Shown here: positions 22,550 through 32,750 of the stretch, one piece after another
Layout of the letters: each line of letters starts with the position of its first letter
How positions within the stretch are numbered: position 1 is the stretch's first letter
NCBI GenBank assembly: GCA_030068075.1
Contig: CM057834.1
Location: forward strand, 93,699,119-93,763,118
Direction of reading: 5' to 3'
Source of the DNA: Paguma larvata
Lineage: Eukaryota > Chordata > Mammalia > Carnivora > Viverridae
DNA length: 64,000 bases
The notes under the pieces: model-generated
The model's input: only the letters and a program-made list of their open reading frames with translations
Databases searched by the model: none
Told to the model about the DNA's origin: nothing
Translations under genes and position numbers: made by a program

Positions 22550-22566
22550 TCTGGGATGAGGGTTCT

Positions 22567-23379
22567 AGGCACAGGAGAGTCATATGAAAATATTGAGTTC
22601 ATTGGTCTAAGTGATCTGGGAGCGGAAGGTGCTGGACTGTGAGAAGTTCCAAGATCAAGAGAGGTAATAGACGGAGAAGGTGAAATCATATTGGAAGTTT
22701 CCAAACAACTTTGCCAAAGGATGACTTCCACCATATGTGTGTGACTCTGTTACTGACAAAGTCATCTTCTGTAATCATTCTCATACAACCTCCTAATTTT
22801 CTACAAGAATGGACTATTGTTAGGTAGCAAGAATCCTTCCATAAAGAGGAATGTAGATGGCATGGAAACTGCCCATGGCTATATGATCAAGCCAGGCAGT
22901 CAAGTGGTCTTCCTGTAAGCATATAATAATTGCAGATTAGAGCAATTATCAAAGACAGATTTAGCTTATCTGCAGCTTCACACAGAACCAAGCCTTTGGG
23001 CCAGGAGCCAAGAGAATTTCAGATAAAGTTTGGCCTGTTGGTTCATAGACATAGGATATTTTAAATGTATTTATGTGCCTGACATACTAGGCAGAAAATA
23101 TATATATATATATAAAATTTCATAAGATGTATAATTTCTAAAATTTGTATGCAGCGTCTAAAGCGAATTACATACCTGCGTCACCATTGTGCTTGTGAAA
23201 CGTTGGGCCTTTGTACCGTTGGTGAATTTGTCATCTCTTGAGCTGTGATTCTAATCTGAGATTTGAGAGACAGGATTCCTTTGCACATCTTTCGCCAGTT
23301 GCAAGAATCATAATATTAATGAAAATAACAATGATGGAAACTTAACACACTTCTCTTTTGAGGGCATACAATGTGTCAG
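22567..23379. other. no recognised gene; short (TA)n at 23097-23115
   Basis: Unassigned sequence with a ~19-bp TA microsatellite. The 22522-22734 (-) frame overlaps the SINE flank and is not supported. Confidence 0.5.
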
Positions 23380-23578
23380 TCATTCTGCTGATTTCATCCC
23401 CACTCATTTCAAACTCACAAACTCTCTAAGATCAATATTATTACAATTTCAATTTTACAAACAATTGAAAAGAATGTTTAGAGAAATTGCATGTGATTTC
23501 TGGCACAATCAGGCTTTGAATTCCGGTATGTTGACCTCCAAAGCTTGAGCTACAACCCTGTGTGATAATCATCTTCTA
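23380..23578 (-). repeat. MIR SINE
   Basis: CAAACTCACAAACTCTCTAAG, ATATTATTACAATTTCAAT, TTTACAAACAATTGAAAAG and CAGGCTTTGAATTCCGGTA follow the complement of MIR from 3' to 5'. Confidence 0.7.
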
Positions 23579-23581
23579 GAA

Positions 23582-23812
23582 CAAGGGCTGGCAGACTTTC
23601 TCTGTAAAGAACTAGAAAATGAATGTTTTAGATTTTTCCAGGCATATGGTTTCTTTTGCAACTATTCAAGGCTCTGTGATAGTACAAAAGCAGCCATAGA
23701 CTGTGCATAAAGGAATTAATATGAATGTGTTCCAATAAAACTTTATTTACAAAAATGCACAGTGAGCTGGCTTTGGTCCACAGGCCATAGTTTGCTGACT
23801 ATAGCACCCCTT
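23582..23812. mobile_element. non-autonomous hAT-Charlie-like transposon, copy 2 (inverted)
   Basis: CAAGGGCTGGCAGACTTTC, TTTTGCAACTATTCAAGG, GCAGCCATAGACTGTGC, AATAAAACTTTATTTAC and GGCCATAGTTTGCTGAC match the element at 1887 and 47262, but in opposite orientation. Confidence 0.85.
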
Positions 23813-23837
23813 CTTCCATAACCTAACCCAATGAGGG

Positions 23838-24016
23838 CCATGTTCTGTATTTTCACTGTGAAATATGGTAGCCATTAGCCATGTACAGTTATTGAGCCCT
23901 TAAAATGTGGCTAGCATGACTAAGAAATTGAACTTCAAATTTTAATTTCATATTAATTATTTAAATTTCTATTTAAATATCCTCATCAGCCTATGGGCTC
24001 CAACATTGGACAGATT
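23838..24016. mobile_element. second hAT-type non-autonomous transposon
   Basis: AATATGGTAGCCATTAGCCA, TTGAGCCCTTAAAATGTGGC, TTTAATTTCATATTAATT and CAACATTGGACAG match a mammal-wide hAT element with a palindromic TAGCCAC...GTGGCTA theme. Exact family name not certain. Confidence 0.6.
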
Positions 24017-24345
24017 AGATTATATTTTTTGGCACATAAACCAGTTCTAGCCATCATGACATAGATTAGACATGATTAGCCTGGATTTCTCTTAAAAATA
24101 TAACTTAATGAGCAAATAAAATTATCAGCTATAAAGCATACAGGACAAACAAAAATCAGAACAAAGTAATTTGTGAAGCTTATTATCTTAGCTTCTCTTC
24201 TCAAAAACCACTTTTAGATTAATTTAAAAATGGGATTTTCTCTTCATTTGTTCTGTCGTACACAGCTCTTTCATTAAAATTTTCTCTCTTTCCATCTTTT
24301 CTTCCTGCGAATATATAGAGCCAAGGGATTATCTCTGCTCCATTT

Positions 24346-24555
24346 CCCTTGACAGCTCAATAGCCTGGGGTTCTGTTCTGAGGCCCACAAGTACCAGCTC
24401 TGTGAAATTTGGGCAAGTTATTGCTCATCTATAAAAGTCAGCTAGTATTACTCACATCTTTCTTTATACGTTTTGGGAATTAATTGTAGTGTGTTTAAAA
24501 TGCCCAACACTTGTACATGGCACACGGTAGGTGACTTACAAGTATAAATTCATTT
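24346..24555 (+). repeat. MIR SINE
   Basis: GGTTCTGTTCTGAGGC, AGCTCTGTGAAATTTGGGC, AAGTTATTGCTCATCTATAA and TGTACATGGCACACGGTAGG follow MIR order. Confidence 0.65.
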
Positions 24556-25021
24556 GCTCTCTGCCTTTGGCCTAACTTATGTTATATTGTTAATTTCATT
24601 TCCCACCATCGTAAGCTATCGCCCTAACCAAATCCACACCTGGATCTTCTTTGCCATTTCAGCTGCCAATATTTCTTTCAAGGACAGGTTATTGGCATTT
24701 ACCTTTTTCTGAGGATACCAAATTCTGACTATATGCAAAGCCAACATTCATAAATTAGTTACGACAATAATACAAAAATTAACATAACTCGTTTCCTCCT
24801 CCTGTTGTTTAAATCATTTGCAAAAACTGGAAAATCTGCTGAAATGGAGAAAGATATTAGGTCCTGATGTGGACTAAATTTTATGTCTTATGTTGGAGCC
24901 CTAATCTGCATTGTGGTGGTATTTGGAGATGGGGACTTCATGAGATTATCAGGTTTCCATGAGTCATGAGGGTGAGGACCCTGTGATGGGATAGTATCCT
25001 TTTAAGAAGAGGAAAATAGAA

Positions 25022-25023
<2 letters not shown>

Positions 25024-25059
<36 letters not shown>
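25024..25059. repeat. (TC)18 microsatellite
   Basis: Uninterrupted TC dinucleotides inside the MaLR LTR, where the consensus has a shorter CT-rich stretch. Confidence 0.97.
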
Positions 25060-25061
<2 letters not shown>

Positions 25062-25176
25062 CTTTTGGCTACACAGTAAGAAGGCAACCACACACAAGGC
25101 AGGAAGAGGGCTGGTACCAGGAATTCAATCTGCTCTCGTGGTGATCTAGGTCTTCCCAGACTCAAAAACTGTGAGA

Positions 25177-25391
25177 GGGGCATCTGGGTGGCTCAGTCGG
25201 TTAAGCGTCTGACTTTAGCTCAGGTCATTATCTCACGGTCTGTGAGTTCGAGCCCCGCATCAGGCTCTGTGCTGATGTCTCAGAGCCTGGAGCCTGCTTC
25301 AGATTCTGTGTCTCCCTCTCTCTCTGCCCTTCCTTTGCTCACGCTCTGTCTCTGTGTCTCTCAAAAATAAATAAATGTTAAAAAAATTAAA
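25177..25391 (+). mobile_element. CAN-SINE inside MaLR LTR
   Basis: GGGGCATCTGGGTGGCTCAG head, GTGAGTTCGAGCCCCGC, TC-rich middle and AAAAATAAATAAATG tail. Duplication AAAAACTGTGAGA (25164-25176) and AAAAATTGTGAGA (25392-25404), one mismatch. Confidence 0.96.
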
Positions 25392-25695
25392 AAAAATTGT
25401 GAGAAATAAGAATCTCCTGGTTAATGTAGGTCTCCTAATCTACAGTATTTTGTCATGGCAGACCCAGCTGACTAAGACAGGCCCTCAAATGTCTGGCTCT
25501 GTTTGAGAGTGTGTACCTAAGCCATATCTCCTGCCCACCTCTACCATCACAGAAAAGAACAGATTATGTCCCTGTTTGAAGAGGTTTGCATCTGTGAGAT
25601 CCTATAAAACTTACCTTGATGTGCACCAGGACATCTTTTATATGTCAGGGAAAGTTGCATGAACTTAAAGCCAACATATTCACCAAAACCGAGTC

Positions 25696-26300
25696 CAGTA
25701 AAACCATGGTTTGTGAGCATAATTCATTCTGGAAACGTGCTCGTCATCCAAAGCACCTTCATATCAAAGCGAGCTTTCCTGTAAGAAATAATGGAGCTCA
25801 GATGATTTGTTCCACAACCCCAAAATATTCATAAAAATGATCACAACACTGTAATATAATATAAAAGAGAAAGAAAACTAAAGAAATTAACCTGCAATTA
25901 CCCTTCAAAACCCTCGTGGCTGGCGTGAGGGAGACAAGAGAGAGGAAAGTTATTGTGTAGAACAACTTCCACTATCACTAATGGATGGTGACTACAGGAC
26001 AGTATTATAACCTCTTGTCATAGACTGTATTTAAAGTAACTGGCAGTAAGGCAGCAGAGGAAAGGGTCTCTATCTGCAGGCAGCCTGACCTAGAATGAAG
26101 CAAAGCATTCCTAAGCTTACTTCTGTATGGAAAAGCAAAGGACTGTCCATAGGTGCTTTGCAATGACAAAAAATATATTAGTGTCAGTTGTGGCCACCTT
26201 AAAACATTCTGAAAAATCACTGATTTCTGCCAAACACTGCAGCGTGAGACCAAGCTTCTGAGCATGGGAGAGGATCCCTCACAATCTCTGAGACAGAGAG

Positions 26301-26343
<43 letters not shown>

Positions 26344-26496
26344 CATTGGCTCAGTTGTGATCACGTGACATTCAACATCACATACTACTCGTGTTGCAAG
26401 ACATCACTTATTTATCAAGTTAAAATTTATTAGAAATCTTTGCTCATCTTGTAGAACACTCACAGAACAAGCTACTCGCAATCCAAGGTTTTACTG
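25696..26496. mobile_element. Tigger-like (Tc1/mariner) MITE, 801-bp copy
   Basis: Left end CAGTAAAACCATGG and right end CCAAGGTTTTACTG form near-perfect terminal inverted repeats. The expected TA duplication has decayed (TC left, TG right). A 52-bp GA microsatellite (26290-26341) sits inside. The 119-codon frame at 26005-26364 (-) shows no transposase motif. A deletion derivative lies at 8658-8895. Confidence 0.88.
26290..26341. repeat. (AG)n microsatellite
   Basis: AG dinucleotides broken by one AAAAA near the left end, in the interior of the MITE. Confidence 0.97.
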
Positions 26497-28656
26497 TGTA
26501 GGTGTTAAATTAGCTACTAAAAAATGTAGCATTGTAACACATATGCCTACAGAAATGGTTTGAAGTTAAAGAGAAGTACATTTGATGCTTTCAAAGTAAT
26601 ATTTCATTGCCCATCAATTTTTCACTGCTCAGCATTTGGTCACTGAGCTATACTCATTGATTTAACATGGAATTTAAATATAACTATCTACATGAGATGT
26701 CTATACAGAGTATGTCATCACGCACAGGGAGCTGAAAGTGTGACCATGTACACTTACGGACTTCCGGGAAGCTTTTCCGATTTGCCGTGCTGAAGATGAA
26801 GCCAGTCATTCAATTGCTGATACCGAATCATGTAATGCAAAAACCGTCATGAAATTTTGAGGCTACAAAGAAGCAGCAGCATCATTTCATATAAACATTG
26901 TCTCAACCTCCTTTGCAGCTTTCATGAACATCTTTTTCTGCATATTTAAAGTTTATAGCAGAGCACAAGGTTTAGAGTTTCTTTCCATATTCCAACTTTA
27001 TAGCAAAGCCACAACTACATATTAATATAGCAGCTGTAATGTATTTCTAGTTAAGCTGTCATAAAGTCTAGGGCTTTCCACATCATCACTTTTGAAGGTC
27101 GGTGCCACAGAGAAAAAAGCCATTTGTACTGGGTCGCCATGGTGGTTTGTAATATACATGGTAATAAATATCACAATATATTTCATTTTTATATGTTTTT
27201 GATGAAGAGGTAAAAGTGCATCTTCTACAGTTGCTTTTCAGAAATTGCTCATCTGTTTGGAACGAGGGTAAAAGACACTGAAGCTAAACATTATTTATCG
27301 AGACATCACCGCTCCTCGCTCGCACCGCGGCAGAAATGAGGAGAGGATGCCAATGATATTTCACTTACAGTATTGATTTCCAGAGCTCGCCCCATGAAAG
27401 CCCTGTGTGTGTATTCGAGATAAATGTGAGAAAATGGAGATATTCTGACAAGCCCCGTGTCCGTCGTTTTTTATTTTCATCATTCTGATAATTTACATCC
27501 TTCAGAAGTGTAATTGGAAATGTCTTTCAGAAGTTGCTTCATGGCTTTCACGTGGTGCCTGATACTTGTGCGTGCATAGGAAACATTTAATTGCTCACAG
27601 GTGTCAGTGTGTATACATACACACAGACACACACATATATATGTATACTACACACACACGTATACTACACACACACACAGACACACACATATATATATAA
27701 CATAAATTTAGTTTCTTACAGTAATAAAGAGTTCAGTGGACAATGCTGTTGTGTTTACCTATGAAGGATGACTTAGCAGAAGCGGAAATATGTGTCTCTT
27801 TCCTTGCCTTTCTTCCATTTTGCTCTTTCAATCAGGGACTAACTGCATTCATCCCTATAAGCTAACTCTCTTCCTTTTTCCTTTCATGTCGTCCTGACCA
27901 TGACAACTTCTCATGCAAAGTCATCCCTGATATACTGTTTTATCTTTTCATTGCCGTGAACATCCACCAGGACGAGAAGAGTGATCTTCAGAAGGGAGAC
28001 AGCCGTGAACATGCAAATCAGCTCGGTGCACTCTGCGTGCAGGAGAGAAAGGAGTGGGAGGGAGGCTTACTCTGGCTCTTGTGTGCTGTACTCTGCTTGG
28101 GCTCCTCTGAGCCAGATCAAAGGGTTCCCAAAGCCCCACTTCCTCTGCTCTCTTCTTGCAGCCCAAAGCGTGTGGCCCTACACGTGTGGGGACCTTAGCA
28201 AGGTCTGAGATCGGAGGTCACCATTCTGATCTCTTACCGCTTTTGTTTTTTCCTTCTCAATTCCCAGGTTAGGTCCCTGCACTTATTCATATGTTTTTTG
28301 TTTCCAAGCTTTAAGGGTTTTTTTTTTTTCTTTTATTAAAAATGATAAGCAGGCAGCCATGGCCTTACCGTTAAAAAGTATCAAGAGATCCAAGCATGCT
28401 TGCATAGCGTTTCAACAGTTAGCAAAATATTGTCTCATAAAACAGAAATTAATGCCACCTACTAATAAGACACATCACCACTGACTTCAGCAATTTCTGT
28501 GAAAAACTGGAATATTCATTTAATTTCCAATTAACATAGTCCATGTATACATTTCTTTAGATATATACTAATAAAAAACAAGGGAATGATAAAGGTGGAA
28601 ATATACTTCTTACCTATAATTTGAGAAATAGTGTAGGGTTTTCAGCCAAGATGTTC
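26497..28656. other. repeat-poor segment with one CA/TA compound microsatellite
   Basis: Outside 27608-27701 I see no known repeat. 27300-27560 has unusual CpG content (CTCGCTCGCACCGCGGCAG). Overlapping frames at 27948-28208 on both strands lack domains and do not look spliced. Confidence 0.5.
27608..27701. repeat. CA/TA compound microsatellite with internal duplication
   Basis: The 24-bp motif ACACACAGACACACACATAT plus ATAT occurs at 27619-27642 and 27673-27696. Between them a 17-bp unit GTATACTACACACACAC is tandemly doubled. Confidence 0.9.
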
Positions 28657-28860
28657 ATCACATAATAATATAGTTGACACAGAATGTTACTTTCGTTTCA
28701 AGTGTATAATGTAGTGATTCAGCAAGTCTATACCTTATACTATGCTCGCTGCAAGCATGGCTACCATCCGTCACTGTACAATGTAGTACAATACTATCGA
28801 CTACATGAGTATATACTTTTTAATAACTAGGACTTTAGAAATATAGAATTGAGCTACACT
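28657..28860 (-). mobile_element. L1MA-type 3' UTR fragment
   Basis: AATATAGTTGACACAGAATG, TTCAAGTGTATAATGTAGTG and GGCTACCATCCGTCACTG are the complement of an L1MA 3' UTR. Confidence 0.8.
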
Positions 28861-29315
28861 ACTTGGCGAAATGAGTGATTTTCAGTAAAATATGTCTGTG
28901 TGTTGACATTTTTGTGTATCCAGAAAGAATATATAAAGAGATACCTTCTCCTTTTTATACGTAAACTTAATCGCGGTTAGTTTCAAAGCTGGAATTTCTC
29001 AGTGTCACTTCACAGCATATCATCCAGAAGACACACCATGAACACAACCAAACTCAGTTTCTGAAGATCAAGGAAGGATCTTCTCTGGAGGTGGGAAATT
29101 AACAGAATGGAAAATTAAATCTATTACAGCTCATTGATGTGATTAGCTTTATGATGTATGTAGTTGTTCAGGATAATTGTGAACACAGATTACACATAGC
29201 AGAATTCTATTTTTAGAAAAGCATCTAAAATCACTTTAGTGAAAACTTCAGAGGCAATCCACAAGAGACAGTTTACCCACTGAATTCGTACAGATCATTT
29301 CCTTCATTAAAAATT
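28861..29315. other. no recognised feature
   Basis: AT-rich unassigned sequence between two L1 3' fragments; no open frame of note. Confidence 0.45.
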
Positions 29316-29440
29316 TAATTAAAAATGTTTCTTTTCAGTTTTATTGAGAAATAATTAGCATACATCACTGTATAAGTGCAAAAGGTAGTGATATAGGAAT
29401 AGGAATTATATTTTTGTAAAACGACTACCATGATAGATTT
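29316..29440 (-). mobile_element. L1 3'-end fragment
   Basis: TTTTATTGAGAAATAATTAG, CATACATCACTGTATAAG and AAACGACTACCATGATAG match the complement of an L1MA/L1ME 3' UTR. It is probably the 3' end of the copy that resumes at 29811. Confidence 0.7.
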
Positions 29441-29810
29441 AGTTGTTATTTATTTATCAGTTGAATATAGAGTCCGGCAGACTAAGAGGGATACAATGGG
29501 GAGAGTAAGATTCTTGAGAAAGTTTCCTACAGGTTGCTAGTTGATTAGTAGTTGGTAGTAGTTAGTTGATTGGTTAGTTTATTAGTACTGTCTGTTCAAC
29601 CATTATTAGCATGTTTTGATTACATTATCTTCTTCACGCTGCGTTCGGAAGGCATGACTTAGCAATACCATTTACTAAACAAAAATTAATCCAAGCAAAA
29701 ACCCTGAGGGCATTAGGTGAATTCGGGCTAGAAATGGATCAATTACATATTTCGGCTATAGTTCTCTCACAGTGTAATGATATAAGGCTCTACCAGTTGA
29801 CTTATAAGTA
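29441..29810. other. unassigned, with a cryptic GTT/AGT-rich repeat
   Basis: 29534-29585 contains irregular repeats of TAGTTGATTAG and GTTGGTAGTAG. The rest is not recognised; it may replace deleted L1 sequence. Confidence 0.45.
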
Positions 29811-31717
29811 AATTTACATTGTTCTGTTCATATCTCCACTTACCACGGTAGTTAGAACTTCCAGCGCTATGTTAAACAGAAGTGGTGAGTAGGTATGATT
29901 GTTTTGCTCCTGTTTCTAACCAGAAAACACTCACCCTTTCGCTATTACCTATGATGTTAGCTGTAGGCCTTCAATAGACCCCATTCGCTATTAAAAAAAA
30001 ATTCTGTTCATCCCTAGCTTGCAGAGAGATTTTATCATGATGATCGTGAAGTTTCGTCCAACCTATTTTCTTCATCTATTAAGACAGTCAAATAATTTTT
30101 AATTTCAATAACACAATTTGGTGAATTCCGCTGACTGATTTTTCAACTGGTAAGCCAACTTTGCATTCTGGAGATAAATTCTCATTTGGCATGATGTATT
30201 GCTTGTAAAAAATGCATGTCCTGATTTCATTTGCTAGAATTTGAAAAAGATTTTTGCAACTCTCTTTATTGTAAATCGTATAGTCTGAAGTTTTTGTTAA
30301 TTTTTTTGGCTGGTTTACTTGTAAGTTTATTTATAAGTCAAAACAGGGTAATGCTGTCCTTTTAAAATGAATTGGGAAATGTTTCCTGTTGCTCTAATTC
30401 CTAGGTCGATTTGTGTAGGATTAGGATTATTTCCTTTATAAATGTTTGGCAGAATTCAACAGTGCAGCCCTGTGAGTCTAGAATTTTCTTTCTGGAAGGA
30501 CTTTTAACCACAAGTTTATTTAAAACAATATTTGGGTTACCTCTTTCATCTTAAGTGAGCTTTGGTAGTTTACGTCTTTAAAGGAATTTGTCCAATTCAT
30601 CTAAGTTTTCAAATTTATTGGAATGAAGTCGTTCCTGAGATTTATTACGTTTTTAATATCTATACATTCTGAAGTGAAGTCCCTCTTTTCATTTACGATT
30701 TTAGGATAGGAACATTAATTCTTTTTTTTTTTTTTTTCAGATGTCTTACTAGAGGTTTCTCAATTTTAATGATTTTTTCCCAATGATTTTTTTTCCCAAA
30801 CAACCAACTTTTGTCTTCACTGATTTTCTTTATTGGTTTTCTGTGTCTTTGATTTCTATCCTTATATTCGGTATTAACTTTATACTACTTGCTTTAGGTT
30901 TAATATGCTTTTCTTTTCCTACTTTGTTAGGGTGGATGTTCCTTAGGTCACTGATTTGAGATCTTTCCCATTTTTATTATAAGCATTTATTGCCACGATT
31001 TCCCTTATAAATATTGCTTTGGTTGTTCCCCCCAAATTTTAATGTATTGTCATTTCATTTTCTTTCATTTCAAAATATTTTCTTATTTCCTTGGATTTCT
31101 GCCTAATCCTGTATTAATTTAGAAATATGTTGTTTCTCATTCCTATCTCTGTGGATTTGCCCTAGAACTTTCTGTCATTAATTTCTAGTTTAATTTCATT
31201 TTGAATACAAAACACATTTTATATGTTTTCGGTCCTCTTAAATTTATTGATGCTGGTTTTATGGCTCAGTGTATGTTCTACTTTGATGAATTTTTTAAGT
31301 ATGTTCAGCAGCCCATATGCTGGTATTTTGGGGAAGAATTAGCCATCAATATCAATTAGGTCAAGTTCATTGATGGAGTTGCTCAAGTCTTTTATATTCT
31401 TATCAGTGACTTCTCTACTTTTTCTAACAGTTACAAAAAGAGGAGCGTTGATCTATCCAAGTAAAATTGTTGACTAGTCTGTATCTCCATTAGTTCCACC
31501 AGTTTGGTTCTCCTTTATTCTCAACCCATGTTCTTTTGGATGCATCAATATTTGTGATTTTTATATCCTCCTGCTGAATCAATCTCTTTCTCATTATAAA
31601 ATATCCATCTTTATCCCTAGTAAATTTCTTTTTAAGATCTACTTCATTTTTCATCACTTCTGTAGCATTTTTTAATTTTGATCCTCCTTGTGTCCTTGTA
31701 TATAAAATTTGGGTGTT
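29811..31717 (-). mobile_element. L1M ORF2 body
   Basis: Complement of L1 ORF2: AAACAGAAGTGGTGAGTAGG and TATGATGTTAGCTGTAGGC (reverse transcriptase) up to the endonuclease. The 31490-31771 (-) frame reads FTRDKDGYFIMRKRLIQQED, a hallmark L1 endonuclease segment. Frameshifts throughout. Confidence 0.85.
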
Positions 31718-31990
31718 TTTTTGTTTCTTTGTTTCCCATAATATTGAGCTACAATTAACATACAACAGCATATATGTGTAAGGTATACAGCAAAATTATT
31801 TGACTTGCATGTTCCATGAAATGAGCACCATAACAAGTTTAGTTAACATCCATCATCTCATAAAGATTAAAAAAAAAAGAAAAAGAAAAAAAGCTTTTTT
31901 CCTTATAATGAGAGCTCTTAAGATCTACTTTCTTAACAACTTCCAAATTTACAGACAGTGGTATAACTTGTTTTTTATAGACAACTGATA
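31718..31990 (-). mobile_element. L1MA-type 3' UTR nested in older L1
   Basis: T-rich tail, then AATTAACATACAACAGCATA, TAGTTAACATCCATCATCTC and TAAGATCTACTTTCTTAAC: an L1MA 3' end in complement. The older L1's endonuclease/ORF1 sequence continues on both sides. Confidence 0.8.
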
Positions 31991-32750
31991 ATTGTTTTAG
32001 TTTTATTGATTCTGTCTAAAAATTTCTGATTTTTTTCAGTGTTCAGACTATTTATATTTAATGTTAGTTATTTAATTCTTCAATATAATTTGATTTAAGT
32101 CTATGAGCTTTTTGTTTATATATGCCCCATCTGCTCTTTGTTCCATTTTTTTTCTCTTGTCTTCCCTTGTATTAACTAAATTTATTCTTATGATTTCATT
32201 TTATTTCTACTTTGTGTCTTGTCAACTACACTTCACTGTTTTCTTTCATTAAAGTAGTTTCTTTAGAGAATTTTTTAAATTAAAAAAATTTTATTTTTAT
32301 GTATATTTATTTTTGAAAGAGAGAGAAACAGAGTGTGAGCAGGGAAGGGACAGAGAGAGAGATGGAGACACAGAATCCGAAGCAGACTTCAGGGTCTGAG
32401 CTGTCAGCACAGAGCTGATGCAGGGCTTGAACTCATGAACCATGAGATTATGACCTGAGCCAAAGCTGGACACTTAACTGACTGAGCCACCCAGGTGCCC
32501 CAGTTTCTTTAGGAATTTTAATACATATCTTTAACTTCCGGGTCTATGTTCAAATAACAATCACTCCATGGCAGTGCAAGAAATCTGCACGAACTTACCC
32601 CCCTTCGCCCTTCCTATCTTTTATGCTGTTACCACGCATTTAACTTCTCAATATGTTAAAATACCCACTAGACATACTATTTTTGCTTAAATTAGTAGGA
32701 GTTGAAGATTTGCTTATAACTTTTTGAGCTTGGTCTACTTCTCATTTTCT
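31991..32750 (-). mobile_element. L1M 5' part (ORF2/ORF1 junction), split by SINE
   Basis: TATTTATATTTAATGTTAG, CATCTGCTCTTTGTTCC and, past the SINE, AATACATATCTTTAACTTCC belong to the L1 ORF1/ORF2 junction in complement. Match fades after about 32700. Confidence 0.7.
32275..32501 (-). mobile_element. CAN-SINE
   Basis: TATGTATATTTATTTTTGAA, CAGAGTGTGAGCAGGGAAG, AACCATGAGATTATGACC and GAGCCACCCAGGTGCCCC. Duplication AGTTTCTTTAGAGAATTTT and AGTTTCTTTAGGAATTTTA. Confidence 0.95.

Larger units (their letters stand above)
24865..25479 (+). mobile_element. MaLR (MST/MLT1-type) LTR, solo, with SINE inside
   Basis: Begins TGATGTGGACTAAATTTTAT, continues GGAGCCCTAATCTGC and ATTTGGAGATGGGGAC, and ends CCCAGCTGACTAAGACA. 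TG...CA ends and near-identical 5-bp flanks (GGTCC, GGCCC) fit an ERVL-MaLR LTR. The polyadenylation signal area contains GTGAGAAATAAG. A CT microsatellite (25024-25059) and a CAN-SINE (25177-25391) lie within. No internal retroviral sequence adjoins it. Confidence 0.9.

Noticed and set aside
26005..26364. 119-codon minus-strand frame, considered as MITE transposase
   Set aside because: Starts with a Ser-Leu repeat from the GA microsatellite and shows no DDE or helix-turn-helix motif.
27948..28208. Overlapping 72-80 codon frames on both strands, considered as an exon
   Set aside because: No domain, no convincing splice sites, and open on both strands, as expected from GC-rich chance frames.
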